DNA of 41,801 bases, from the NCBI GenBank assembly GCA_026389315.1, contig JAPLIC010000080.1, positions 1 through 41,801 of the forward strand, in the 5' to 3' direction. This stretch comes from Cyanobacteriota bacterium. GTDB taxonomy: Bacteria; Cyanobacteriota; Cyanobacteriia; PCC-6307; Cyanobiaceae. Below are positions 7,568 through 15,724 of this stretch, piece by piece (position 1 is the first letter of the stretch; each line of letters starts with the position of its first letter). The notes under the pieces were generated by a model. That model had not been told where the DNA came from. It did not search any database and saw only the letters and a program-made list of their open reading frames with translations. A program made the position numbers and the translations under genes.

Positions 7568-8527
7568 TTAGCCCTGTCCTAACAGGGCCCCCTGGTTCTC
7601 AGCAGGCGCCAGGATCAAGCGGTGCAGGTCCTGGCGGTTGGCATCGCTGCTGAGCCGCCCCGCCTGGGCTTGCCATTGCTGCCAGTGTTGCTGTTGTCTC
7701 TGGTTGATGGCTTCCTGCAGGGTGGGCAAGGGGCTGGCTTTACGGCGCAAGGGCTGGCTCAAAAGCGAGGCTTCCAGCACCGTTAGGTCATGCAGTTCGC
7801 CCAGCACCGTCTGGGCCTGTTTGAGCTCCTCAATCCAGCCAAGCATCTTTGTTGGTAAAAAGGGAATGAAGGGTTCCAGGTTGTAGCGCAAGCCCTTGAT
7901 GCGTTTGCGCAATTCATGCAAGTCCTCCGCTGCCGGATCGGCCACAAACCAACCGTTGTGCAGAAACAAACCTTGGCCCAGATGGCACACCCAATCGCTT
8001 AGCCAGGGCTTGAGGCGCTGCTGGCCAAGCGAGCTGTAGCTGGGTGCGGCCTGCCATTGGTTGAGCAGGGCCAGCAGCTTGAGATAACGGCCGCCATTGA
8101 GGGCCTCCACCATGCCCTCGAAGGCCTGGCGCCGATCCCGTTTCAGCCGGGCCATGGCCTTAGCCAGGGCAACCTGTTCGCCTTCGGGCAGTTGGGGCCA
8201 CCAGGGATGTTCCAGCCGCTCGCGAAATACATCCAGATCCCGGGTCAGGCCCGTGCGGCGGGCCACGCGGGCGATACGGCTGGCATGGACCCCCTCGGGC
8301 AGCAGCAGGGCCGGGGCAAACACCTCCAGGCCCGATCGCAGGCGGCGCAGGCTGATGCGCAGCTTGTGCAGAGCCTCGGGGTCCTCATCGGCCAGCACCG
8401 CATGGTGTAACTGGCCGAGGCGGCGCACCTGCTGCTGAATCAAACCCAGGGCCAGCTCACCAATCCTTGGATCACTAATCCTCGGATCACCGCCGCTGGC
8501 AAGGACTGGGAGATCGGCTGCCGGCAT
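7568..8527 (-). CDS. CHAD domain protein, likely polyphosphate-binding
   Basis: A 319-residue CHAD (conserved histidine alpha-helical) domain protein. Two matching helical repeats carry the His and basic residues: EALHKLRISLRRLRSGLEVF near residue 55 and LHELRKRIKGLRYNLEPF near residue 205. CHAD domains bind inorganic polyphosphate, and many associate with polyphosphate granules. It sits 29 bases downstream of pstS, and phoX lies further upstream on the same strand, so the neighbourhood supports a phosphate or polyphosphate role. There is no fused CYTH domain, unlike many CHAD proteins. The N-terminal RISDPRIGEL comes from a small direct duplication in the DNA near 8470. No signal peptide. 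Confidence 0.92.
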   Translation of the reverse strand: MPAADLPVLASGGDPRISDPRIGELALGLIQQQVRRLGQLHHAVLADEDPEALHKLRISLRRLRSGLEVFAPALLLPEGVHASRIARVARRTGLTRDLDVFRERLEHPWWPQLPEGEQVALAKAMARLKRDRRQAFEGMVEALNGGRYLKLLALLNQWQAAPSYSSLGQQRLKPWLSDWVCHLGQGLFLHNGWFVADPAAEDLHELRKRIKGLRYNLEPFIPFLPTKMLGWIEELKQAQTVLGELHDLTVLEASLLSQPLRRKASPLPTLQEAINQRQQQHWQQWQAQAGRLSSDANRQDLHRLILAPAENQGALLGQG

Positions 8528-8556
8528 TGCCAGGGGTGGGAGGGTTATGAGCTGGA

Positions 8557-9594
8557 TCAGGGTTTGACTGTGGCCAGGGCAAGGCGGCTCTTGGCGAGCA
8601 CCTCGGCGGGCAGGCTGATGAAGCCCAGATCAGGGGCCATCGCCTGGGCTTCGTCGCTGAGGGTGTGGGTAAAGACCTTGTTGAGGGCCTCGTGACTGGC
8701 GCCGTTACCAGTTTTGTAGAGCAGGATCCAGCTGAAGGTAACGATCGGATAGCCCTTGGCTGGGTTGGGATTGCTGCCGGTGAGATCGGGGCCCAGGTCG
8801 ATGGCCGCCAGGGCCTCCTGCTCCGCCGCCAGGGTGGGTTTGAGTTTCTGGCCGGAGGCATTGCTGATGGCAGCCGCCTGCAGGGGTTCCTTGACGAAGG
8901 CCGACTCGACGTAGCCGATCGTGCCCTCCACCTGGCTCAGCTGGGCCGCTACCCCCTCATTGCCCTTGGCGCCGATGCCCGTGGGCCATTTGACGTTCTT
9001 GCCAGCCCCCGGCCCGCTTTTCCAGGCGGGACTGATGGCCGCCAGGTGGGCCGTGAAGTTGGCGGTGGTGCCGGATCCATCCGAGCGAAACACCACCTTG
9101 ATGGGCTTGTCCGCGCAGCCCAGCTGGCTGAAATTGGTGATTTTGCCGAGGAACACATCAACCAATTGGGGTTGAGTGAGCTGCAGATCACAGCCTTTGT
9201 TGTTGTAAGCCACCGCAATGGCACCGGCCGTCATCGGAATCTGCACCACTCCCTGGGGCAGCTTGGCGATTTCTTCGGCCTTCATCGGCACGTCACTGGC
9301 GGCGAAATCCACCGTGCGGGAGATGAATTGGCGTACGCCCGCCCCCGATCCCACCGACTGATAATTCACCCGCACCCCTTTATCCGCCAGATCCTTAAAC
9401 CAGCGTTGATAGATCGCCGCCGGAAATGAAGCCCCTGCTCCATTCAAGGTGGTGGTGCCGCCACAGGCCCCGAGGCTGACGCCGAGGCCAGCCACCGTTC
9501 CAATCAAGACCAGATTGCGCAGCGATCTCCGGGTTGGCTTGCAGGACGCCAGGGCCCCAGGCTTGGATTGCGCCAACAGAGCTTGGAAAACCAT
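8557..9594 (-). CDS. pstS: Phosphate ABC transporter substrate-binding protein PstS
   Basis: A 345-residue periplasmic phosphate-binding protein. A long N-terminal leader ends in a lipobox (GLGVSLGAC), so it is probably a lipoprotein. Diagnostic phosphate-site segments are present: GAGASFPAAIYQRW, YQSVGSGAGVRQF and RSDGSGTTANF. It feeds inorganic phosphate to the PstCAB permease, which is not in this window. It lies 96 bases downstream of phoX and upstream of the CHAD gene, all minus strand. Orphan pstS copies near phosphatases are common in picocyanobacteria. I could not find a clear PhoB box; there is only a CTTAACGA half-site-like word around 9640. Confidence 0.95.
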   Translation of the reverse strand: MVFQALLAQSKPGALASCKPTRRSLRNLVLIGTVAGLGVSLGACGGTTTLNGAGASFPAAIYQRWFKDLADKGVRVNYQSVGSGAGVRQFISRTVDFAASDVPMKAEEIAKLPQGVVQIPMTAGAIAVAYNNKGCDLQLTQPQLVDVFLGKITNFSQLGCADKPIKVVFRSDGSGTTANFTAHLAAISPAWKSGPGAGKNVKWPTGIGAKGNEGVAAQLSQVEGTIGYVESAFVKEPLQAAAISNASGQKLKPTLAAEQEALAAIDLGPDLTGSNPNPAKGYPIVTFSWILLYKTGNGASHEALNKVFTHTLSDEAQAMAPDLGFISLPAEVLAKSRLALATVKP

Positions 9595-9690
9595 GGGTCA
9601 AGGGAAGGTGATGCTACGAAATTACAAAAGTGCAGCACCAGCTTCGTTAAGAACAGGTTGTCAGTTGCGCCGAAGGTGCTGCTTGTAACT

Positions 9691-11901
9691 TCAGGTCTCC
9701 AGCAACCTAGCCCCGCTCTGGCGACGAATCGCCACCACCGCTGGCCGGGGCGGGCGTCCGGGCCCAGCAGGCCAGTTGGAGCCGAGCGGAACCCAGCGCA
9801 ACTGCTCAAAGGGCTGGCCATCACGGTCGCTGAGCGTATAAGCCTGCGCTTCGCTGGCCCCTGCGGCCTGCGCTGCCGCTTGGGGCACCGCTCGGATGCC
9901 GTTGGTTTCGCCTGGGTGCTGCACGGCTAGAAACAGCGTCTTGCCGGCGGGATCAAAGCAGGGCCCAGTGAATTCCGACTCCGCTGGAGCGGTGGCAAAG
10001 CAGAGCGGCTCACCGGCCGCGGCGCCTTGGGCGGGCAGCAACCAACAACTGTTGTTGCCAAAGATTTCGCCATCGCGGCCCCCCAGCCGGTCCGTCACCA
10101 TCCAGAGATTGCCGGCCGGGTCGATCGCCAGATTGTCGGGGTTGGCAAAGCCCATGCCCCCCTGCCAGGGCAGACCGCCTGTGGCAACCATGCGCCAGCG
10201 AAAGCGGGATGCCGCCGGCGCCTCGTCCGCAAGGCGCATGATCCAGCCGTGGGGCCAGCTGGCTTGCCGGGCCGGGCCGTGGAAGATGGCCGGGTCGGCC
10301 CTGCCTTCGCTATCGCTGCCGCCGGCCGTGAAAGCAATCAGCAGATCACCGCTGGCGGGATCGATTTCGGTGTCCTCGGGCCGGGCGGTGGCCGTCGCCC
10401 CAACGGCATTGGCCGCCAGGTGGGCATCAATCAAAATGGCACCCAGCTGGGCTTGGGAAGGGCTTTGGCCCTTGCTCTGGCCCTGGCCTGGGGCAGGGTA
10501 GAGGTCGGCCAGGGTTTGGAACCGCTGCCGGTAGCGATCGACCGCCTCATCGCTGGCGAAGCGTTCCGATCCTGGGCGGCGGCGGTCGGTATGGGGCAGG
10601 ACGGTGGCCATCGGAACCCCCCATTGGTCGTAGTGGCTGGGGTATTGGGGTTGGATCGGGGTCTGGGGGGCGAGGCGGATCCATTGGCCGCTGCCGTCTT
10701 CGCTAAAACGGGCGACTTCAAGGTGGCCCTGCTCAAACAGGCGCGAGTTGGCGCGATCCTGCGGGTCTTGCACCACAGATTCGCTGACAAAACGATAAAG
10801 ATGGCCCCCATAACGGTCGCAGCCGGAATAAACGATCAGGGGTTGGGCGCGCTGGGCCTTGATCGCCACGGCCTCATGGCGAAACCGGCCCAGCCAGCTG
10901 TGTTTGATCGGCGGGCGTTGGGGTTGAAACGGGTCAATCTCCACCATCCAGCCGTATTTGTTGCCCGCCAAGCCAAAGGGCTGGCCCAAGCCCTCCAGTT
11001 TGTTGCCGTCATAGACAAACGGCCGCTGGGACGGCGGCGCCGCGGAGCCGTCGGCAAACACCGCCTCCGCAACCTGATTGTGGAAATTCTCTTCAGCGCT
11101 CAGCACGGTGCCCCAAGGGGTCTGGCCGCCGGCGCAGTTGGCGAAGCTGCCGATGATGCCATCCCCCAGACCATCGTCATAGCCCAGTCGTTTGTTCAGC
11201 GAGAACACCTCCCGGGCTGGCCCGCTGACGGCCAGCCTTTGGGCGGGGTCGGCCCAGCCGCTCAGACCGGTGATGCGGCGATCGTGGCGGCCAGGCCGCC
11301 GTTTCCAGGAGCCATCGGCCTGCCGCTCGATCGTGCAAACGCCGATGCCCAGGTCGGCCATGGCCGCTGTCGCCACCTGCAGCACCATCCGGCGCAGGGG
11401 ATCGTTCTCGGCGAGGGTGTCCCAGGGCAGATCGCCTTGGAGTTGGCCCAGCCGTGCCGCCAGGGCTGGCAGGGGCAGCGCAGTGCCGATGACCTCGGCG
11501 TAGGCGTCGGCCCAGACCCGCGCTGAGATGTATTCGAAATTGACGGTGAGCAGGGCCTTGTCGGTGCCCAGGGCGTTGAAGGCCAGGTAGTCATTGTTGA
11601 AACCGAAGCGGCCGTTGCCCAGGGGCTCGCCCCAACTGGCCACCACATCGGCGCGGAAGCCCTCGGGCACCACCACCCCATCGGCCAGGGTGATCTGGCT
11701 GTAGGCGGCCCGCTGCTGGCTGGCGTTGAGGCCGTCGTTGGCCAGGGGAAGGGGGTAGGGGACTGGGGTGAAGGGTCGGCCTGCGCCAGGGTTCGCCGCA
11801 ACGGCGAGACCTCTGGGCAAGAGGGCTGGGCGCAATAGCGCAGACCCCACGCCAATGCCCAACAGGGCCAGCAGCTCGCGTCGTTTCAGCGAATCAAACA
11901 C
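9691..11901 (-). CDS. phoX: PhoX-family alkaline phosphatase
   Basis: A 736-residue PhoX (DUF839) protein, a calcium/iron-dependent phosphomonoesterase that frees phosphate from organic esters outside the cytoplasm. The N-terminus carries a twin-arginine signal (LKRRELLALLGIGVGSALLR), the usual PhoX export route. Family segments include YDGNKLEGLGQPFGLAGNKYG with GWMVEIDPF, KHSWLGRFRHEA, VYSGCDRYGGHLYRFVS, and WRMVATGGLPWQGGMGFANP with DNLAIDP. The length suits the family. pstS follows on the same strand, which makes a coherent phosphate-scavenging pair. The 277 bases upstream (11902-12178) are AT-richer and must contain its promoter, but no operator can be named with confidence. Confidence 0.95.
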   Translation of the reverse strand: MFDSLKRRELLALLGIGVGSALLRPALLPRGLAVAANPGAGRPFTPVPYPLPLANDGLNASQQRAAYSQITLADGVVVPEGFRADVVASWGEPLGNGRFGFNNDYLAFNALGTDKALLTVNFEYISARVWADAYAEVIGTALPLPALAARLGQLQGDLPWDTLAENDPLRRMVLQVATAAMADLGIGVCTIERQADGSWKRRPGRHDRRITGLSGWADPAQRLAVSGPAREVFSLNKRLGYDDGLGDGIIGSFANCAGGQTPWGTVLSAEENFHNQVAEAVFADGSAAPPSQRPFVYDGNKLEGLGQPFGLAGNKYGWMVEIDPFQPQRPPIKHSWLGRFRHEAVAIKAQRAQPLIVYSGCDRYGGHLYRFVSESVVQDPQDRANSRLFEQGHLEVARFSEDGSGQWIRLAPQTPIQPQYPSHYDQWGVPMATVLPHTDRRRPGSERFASDEAVDRYRQRFQTLADLYPAPGQGQSKGQSPSQAQLGAILIDAHLAANAVGATATARPEDTEIDPASGDLLIAFTAGGSDSEGRADPAIFHGPARQASWPHGWIMRLADEAPAASRFRWRMVATGGLPWQGGMGFANPDNLAIDPAGNLWMVTDRLGGRDGEIFGNNSCWLLPAQGAAAGEPLCFATAPAESEFTGPCFDPAGKTLFLAVQHPGETNGIRAVPQAAAQAAGASEAQAYTLSDRDGQPFEQLRWVPLGSNWPAGPGRPPRPAVVAIRRQSGARLLET

Positions 11902-12178
11902 ACCAATCCACCCGCCCTGTCGATGCCAACAGCCTGCTGGAGTCGCGGCGTTAGCGGTTGCATCCTAGAGCACATCGTTAATCCTGAGATTTTGTCGGGG
12001 CTCTATTTCCAGGCCCGCATAATCCTCAACATTTCCATAATCCTCATTGTCTCCATAATCCGCAACATTGCAAGGTCAATCAGTGACCTTCGCTTGGGGG
12101 CATGGACTGCCGATCAGCTGCCTGGTAATCCGCAATGGTAATCCGCAGTGGTAAAATGTTAGTTGGCAAAAACTTCCA

Positions 12179-12907
12179 ATGATCCAGTTGCTTTCTTCCC
12201 GCACCCCAGCCTGCTTCGCTGCTTCTGTTGCCCAGGCTCGTAGCGCCAGGGTTGGCTTTGGGTTGGCCCTATCGCTCTTGGTTGGCGCCGCTGGTTCACC
12301 CGTTTTGGCCAATACGGTGGCCAAGGCGGAAGCCGAATGCCGTCTCACCGATAACGGCAAAGTCGTGTTTGATGGCGGTTGCAGCATTAAACAGAAAGAC
12401 GGCTCAGGCACCGTCGGCTTTGTGGTCAAACTGGAAGATGGCAGCACCTATCGTTTCTCCGGTCCCAACCGCACCAATTTGCGGCTGGAAGGGGGCGATG
12501 GCGGCAGCAATGTGCTGTTTGAGGACAAGGGGGCCAAGGGGTTGTTCAGCTGGAATGACGGCACTCGCACCCGTCGTCTATCGGTGAAAACCAACGAAAC
12601 CAGTGCCTCCAGCGCCGGCGATCGCGATCAGATCAACAGCCGCATTGAAAGCGATGGTCGCAACTGCAAAACCGCCATCCTCGCCAAGTACGGCGACGGC
12701 TCCAGGATGTCGATGGCTGATGTGAACGTAACCCTGGGAGCCACCCTGCGCCAGAGCATTGATGCCGGCAAAATCAGCCTCGCCGATATCAATCGCAGTG
12801 GCCTGGACTACAACTTCACGACTCGCCGCGCCAAAGGCAAGGATCCCATCGGCACCTGTGCCACCGATGGTCAGGGCACCGTGATCAAAATCCAGAGCAA
12901 CCGCTGA
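12179..12907 (+). CDS. Exported hypothetical protein
   Basis: A 242-residue protein with a signal peptide (GFGLALSLLVGAAGSPVLA, cleavage near residue 41). The mature part is beta-rich with repeated short strands and Gly/Asp turns, including a pair of cysteines (AECRLTDNGK and GGCSIKQKDG) that could form a disulfide, and two more Cys near the C-terminus (GRNCKTAI, IGTCATDG). The family is unknown. The upstream region has a TAAAAT -10-like word near 12152 and two imperfect copies of a GTAATCCGCAATG-type 13-mer (from about 12126). It is convergent with the CDF transporter and divergent from phoX, so it probably forms its own transcription unit. Confidence 0.75.
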   Translation: MIQLLSSRTPACFAASVAQARSARVGFGLALSLLVGAAGSPVLANTVAKAEAECRLTDNGKVVFDGGCSIKQKDGSGTVGFVVKLEDGSTYRFSGPNRTNLRLEGGDGGSNVLFEDKGAKGLFSWNDGTRTRRLSVKTNETSASSAGDRDQINSRIESDGRNCKTAILAKYGDGSRMSMADVNVTLGATLRQSIDAGKISLADINRSGLDYNFTTRRAKGKDPIGTCATDGQGTVIKIQSNR

Positions 12908-12940
12908 GCGACGTCCACCCTGCTTCCTTAGCCTGTTTTC

Positions 12941-13849
12941 CTAGGTTTGATCCCAACGCAGCCCTTCGTCCTGCCACGAGGCTTCATCGTCGATCGGCTC
13001 TAGGTGGGTGAAGACATGGGTGCGGGGCAGGGCCGCGGCAATCTCTCTTTCGAGGGATTCACAAAAGTCGTGGCCCTGCTTCACCGTCCAATGGCCTGGC
13101 ACCAGCACGTGGAAATTGACGAAACGGCGGGATCCCGCCATGCGGGTGCGCAGGGCATGGAAGGTGATGTCGGTTCTTTTGTGGTGTTCCAACAGGGCCT
13201 CCAATTGCCGATGTTCAGCTTCCGGCAGGGCCCGATCCAACAGGCCTGAGGCCGTTTCATGCAGCAATCGCCAGCCCGTAACCACAATATTGAGGGCCAC
13301 GATGATGGCGATCAGGGGATCCAGAATCGTCCAGCCGGTGAGCTTGGCCAAGGCCACCCCCAGCACCACCCCCAGGGAGGTCCAGACATCACTGAGCAGG
13401 TGATGGGCATCGGCCCGCAGGGTGATCGAATCAAATCGCCGCCCCGCCCGCAACAACAACCAGGCCACCCCGCCGTTGATCGCGGTGGCCACCAGCGAAA
13501 GCACCAGGCCCACATCCACCTGTTGCAACCCCTCAGGATTCTGCAAGCGCCCCGCCGCGGCGTGGATGATCGCCAGGGCCGCCACCACAATCAGGGCGCT
13601 TTCGAGGCCACTGGAGAAATATTCCGCTTTGGAATGGCCGAAGTGGTGGCGGTGATCGGCCGGTTTGGCCGCCAGGGTGAGGGCCCAGAACGCCCCGATG
13701 GCCGCCACCAGATTCACCCCCGATTCCATCGCGTCGGATAGCAACCCCACCGAACCGGTGAGGCGCCAGGCCTGGGTTTTGAGCGCAATCGTGGCGACGG
13801 CCGCCGCCACCGAAACCAAGGTGTAGGTGCGGGGGTTGTCAAAGGCCAT
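12941..13849 (-). CDS. Cation diffusion facilitator metal transporter
   Basis: A 302-residue CDF-family transporter with six predicted membrane helices and a C-terminal cytoplasmic domain. Transport-site motifs are visible: SDAMESGVN in TM2 and ADAHHLLSDVWTS in TM5, where the HxxxD pattern typically goes with zinc or cadmium. HRHHFGHSKAEYFSSGLES follows TM2. The C-terminal ferredoxin-like domain (FHALRTRMAGSRRFVNFHVL) carries the dimer-interface His residues. It exchanges divalent metal for protons, usually as efflux. It lies 103 bases downstream of znuB on the same strand, an unusual pairing of an exporter with a zinc-uptake operon; it may buffer zinc or be independently promoted. Confidence 0.92.
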   Translation of the reverse strand: MAFDNPRTYTLVSVAAAVATIALKTQAWRLTGSVGLLSDAMESGVNLVAAIGAFWALTLAAKPADHRHHFGHSKAEYFSSGLESALIVVAALAIIHAAAGRLQNPEGLQQVDVGLVLSLVATAINGGVAWLLLRAGRRFDSITLRADAHHLLSDVWTSLGVVLGVALAKLTGWTILDPLIAIIVALNIVVTGWRLLHETASGLLDRALPEAEHRQLEALLEHHKRTDITFHALRTRMAGSRRFVNFHVLVPGHWTVKQGHDFCESLEREIAAALPRTHVFTHLEPIDDEASWQDEGLRWDQT

Positions 13850-13952
13850 GGCGAGCTGCGAAGAGCGTCAGCTAGCGAGCTCTGTTTGGGGACAGTCAAT
13901 GTAGAAGGGTGACCAGGGGGCTACAGCGGGCCACCCTGGCTTTTGTGGCCAG

Positions 13953-14777
13953 TCAGCGCCCGCGGCCCACCAGATTCGCCAACGGCAGCAGGCCCAGGCA
14001 AAGCACCCCGATCAACGGTCCCGGGGGCAGGTTGATGGCCGGCACCAGGGCCAGGCCAAAGCCCAGGGCCGTAACCGCCACGCCCACCGCAGCGGCCCTG
14101 ACCAGGGCCGCCCGCAAACTCAAGGCCCCCACCAGGGCCAGCACGGCGGGGGCCCCCATCAAGGCCATCACCAACACCACCCCCACCGCCGCCATGGCAC
14201 TGACCACGGTGAAGGCGGTGACCAGGGTCATCAGCGCCTGCAGGCGGGCTACGGGCACCCCCATGGCCGCCGCCCCAGCCGGATCCACCCCCAGAAACAC
14301 CAGCTGGTCGTAGCGCCCCACCAGCAGGGCGAGCACCGCCCCCAGGGCGACGAGGGCCCGCAGCAGATCGGTGGGCCCCGCCGCCAGCAGGTCGCCGAAC
14401 AACACCGCTTCCAGATCGATGCGCAGGTGCAGCAGGGGAATCAGCAACACACCCAGCCCCAGAAAGCCCGCCAGCACGGTGTTCAGCACGGCCTCATGGC
14501 TGCCGTCAGCGGCAGGGGCCTTGCGGCTGAGGCGATCGGCCACCAGGGCACCGCCCACCCCACTCAGCACCCCGCCCAGGCCCGGATCCAGGCGCAGGGC
14601 CAGGGCCAGGGCCAGTCCTGGCAGCACGGCGTGGGAGATCAGGTTGGCCTGAAAGAGGCGGCGCTGCACCAGCAGCAAGGTGCCGGTGAGGGGACACAAC
14701 AGCCCGCTCACCACGGCCAGCAAAAGGGGCACGGCCCACCAGAAGGCCCCCGGGGCTTGGGAATCAACCACAGCCAT
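13953..14777 (-). CDS. znuB: Zinc ABC transporter permease ZnuB-like
   Basis: A 274-residue integral membrane protein of the ABC-3 metal permease family, with eight or nine hydrophobic helices. Family segments include LLAVVSGLLCPLTGTLLLVQR near the start, LISHAVLPGLALAL, and the loop FLGVDPAGAAAMGVPVARLQ typical of Zn/Mn permeases. The start overlaps the end of znuC by 14 bases, indicating translational coupling. With ZnuC and ZnuA it would import Zn(II) across the inner membrane. Zinc rather than manganese is favoured by the Zur-like site in the shared intergenic region. Confidence 0.92.
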   Translation of the reverse strand: MAVVDSQAPGAFWWAVPLLLAVVSGLLCPLTGTLLLVQRRLFQANLISHAVLPGLALALALRLDPGLGGVLSGVGGALVADRLSRKAPAADGSHEAVLNTVLAGFLGLGVLLIPLLHLRIDLEAVLFGDLLAAGPTDLLRALVALGAVLALLVGRYDQLVFLGVDPAGAAAMGVPVARLQALMTLVTAFTVVSAMAAVGVVLVMALMGAPAVLALVGALSLRAALVRAAAVGVAVTALGFGLALVPAINLPPGPLIGVLCLGLLPLANLVGRGR

Positions 14778-15450
14778 GGGGGGCCAGGCGTAAATCCCCC
14801 AGGGTCTGGCGCACCTGGGCCGGTGTCCCCTGGGCCAGCAGGTGCCGATCCAGCACCAACACCCGGTCGTAGGCCTCCAGATCCGAACCCCAGTCGTGGC
14901 TGCTCACCAACAGGGTCAGGCCGGCATCGCGCAATTGGGCCAACACCGCCAGCAGGGCAGTGCGGGTCGGCGGATCGATGGCCGCACAGGGTTCGTCGAG
15001 CAACAGCAGCGGGGCTTGTCCCACCAAAGCGCGGGCCAACAGGGCCCGCTGCTGCTGGCCGCCGGACAGTTGGTCCAGGCGCCGGTGGGCCAGGTTCTGC
15101 ATACCCACCCGTTGCAGGGCCCCATCCACCTGGCAACAGGGAGCCCCTGAGCGGTCGGCACCCTTGCCAGCCATCAGCCCAAGGGCCACCAGCGCCCGCA
15201 CCGTGATTGGAAAATGCCAGGCCATTTCACTGCGCTGGGGCATCAGGGCCAGGCGGGCACGCCGTTTCAGGGCCGCCCCCTGGGGTTGGCCGTCGATGGC
15301 AATACGGCCCTCTGCCACAGGCAACTGGCCGGCGATGGCTTGCAACAGGGTGCTTTTGCCGGCGCCGTTGGGTCCCACCAGGGCGGTGAGGCTGCCGGCT
15401 GCCAGCGCAAACGTCAGATGCTCCAGCACGGGACGCTGACCACGCCGCAC
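14764..15450 (-). CDS. znuC: Zinc ABC transporter ATP-binding protein ZnuC-like
   Basis: A 228-residue ABC ATPase. Walker A is GPNGAGKST, the signature is LSGGQQQRALLARAL, Walker B is LLLLDEP with the D-loop following, and the switch His lies in LLVSSHDW. I use the GTG at 15450 because no ATG exists upstream in frame before a TAG. The coding pattern (LDVADLTV) does continue about ten codons further up, so a non-standard start or a few missing N-terminal residues is possible. It heads the znuC-znuB unit, divergent from znuA, with the Zur-like palindrome about 80 bases upstream. Confidence 0.9.
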   Translation of the reverse strand: MRRGQRPVLEHLTFALAAGSLTALVGPNGAGKSTLLQAIAGQLPVAEGRIAIDGQPQGAALKRRARLALMPQRSEMAWHFPITVRALVALGLMAGKGADRSGAPCCQVDGALQRVGMQNLAHRRLDQLSGGQQQRALLARALVGQAPLLLLDEPCAAIDPPTRTALLAVLAQLRDAGLTLLVSSHDWGSDLEAYDRVLVLDRHLLAQGTPAQVRQTLGDLRLAPHGCG

Positions 15451-15529
15451 CGTCAGGTCCGCAACGTCGAGAGCGGGGGCTGGGTCCAGGTTGACCTTGC
15501 TGCTGCCCCCAACCTAGCGATCGCTAAGA

Positions 15530-15544
15530 TGAAAACCATTATCA
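15530..15544. promoter_or_regulatory. Zur-box-like palindrome between znuCB and znuA
   Basis: TGAAAACCATTATCA is a 7-1-7 imperfect palindrome: the left arm TGAAAAC matches the reverse complement of the right arm (TGATAAT) at five of seven positions. This is the form of Fur-superfamily operators and close to the Zur box seen upstream of zinc-uptake genes. It sits between the divergent znuC and znuA genes, so one bound Zur dimer with zinc could repress both directions. The assignment comes from pattern and context only. Confidence 0.7.
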
Positions 15545-15552
15545 TTGACAGT

Positions 15553-15576
15553 GCCCCTTTGTAGGGGGCCTTTTTT
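15553..15576 (+). terminator. Terminator-like hairpin in the znuA leader
   Basis: GCCCC, a 7-base loop, GGGGC, then C and six T on the plus strand. It lies between the Zur-like site and the znuA coding region, so a plus-strand znuA transcript starting near the operator would pass through it. The stem is only five base pairs. It may be a weak attenuator, or chance. Confidence 0.35.
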
Positions 15577-15674
15577 GGCTTTGCCACTGCCTTTGGCTTT
15601 GCCACTGCCTTTAACGCTGCCTTTGGCTTTGCCACCACCTTCGCTTTTACCTTTGCCCCTGCCTGTGCTTTTGC
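15574..15674. repeat. 18-bp imperfect tandem repeat upstream of znuA
   Basis: The unit TTTGGCTTTGCCACTGCC is repeated about five times with growing divergence (TTTAACGCTGCC, TTTGGCTTTGCCACCACC, and so on). The plus strand would read as Leu-Pro runs and the minus strand as Lys/Ala/Pro runs, but neither makes a convincing protein. It fills the znuA leader between the terminator-like hairpin and the likely GTG start at 15725. Confidence 0.75.
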
Positions 15675-15724
15675 CGCAGTCACGATCCGGGTTCCCTGCC
15701 CACCCCCGGGCCTGCGGGGCCGCC

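Noticed and set aside
9600..9690. A PhoB-type box upstream of pstS
   Set aside because: Only one CTTAACGA-like half-site is visible. Cyanobacterial Pho boxes need tandem repeats, so it is not called.
10027..11526. A 499-codon plus-strand frame opposite phoX
   Set aside because: It is the antisense of a clear PhoX gene in GC-rich DNA, with no motifs of its own. Long shadow frames are expected at this composition.
15574..15674. CRISPR array
   Set aside because: Units are contiguous 18-bp tandem repeats without spacers, and no cas gene is in the window.
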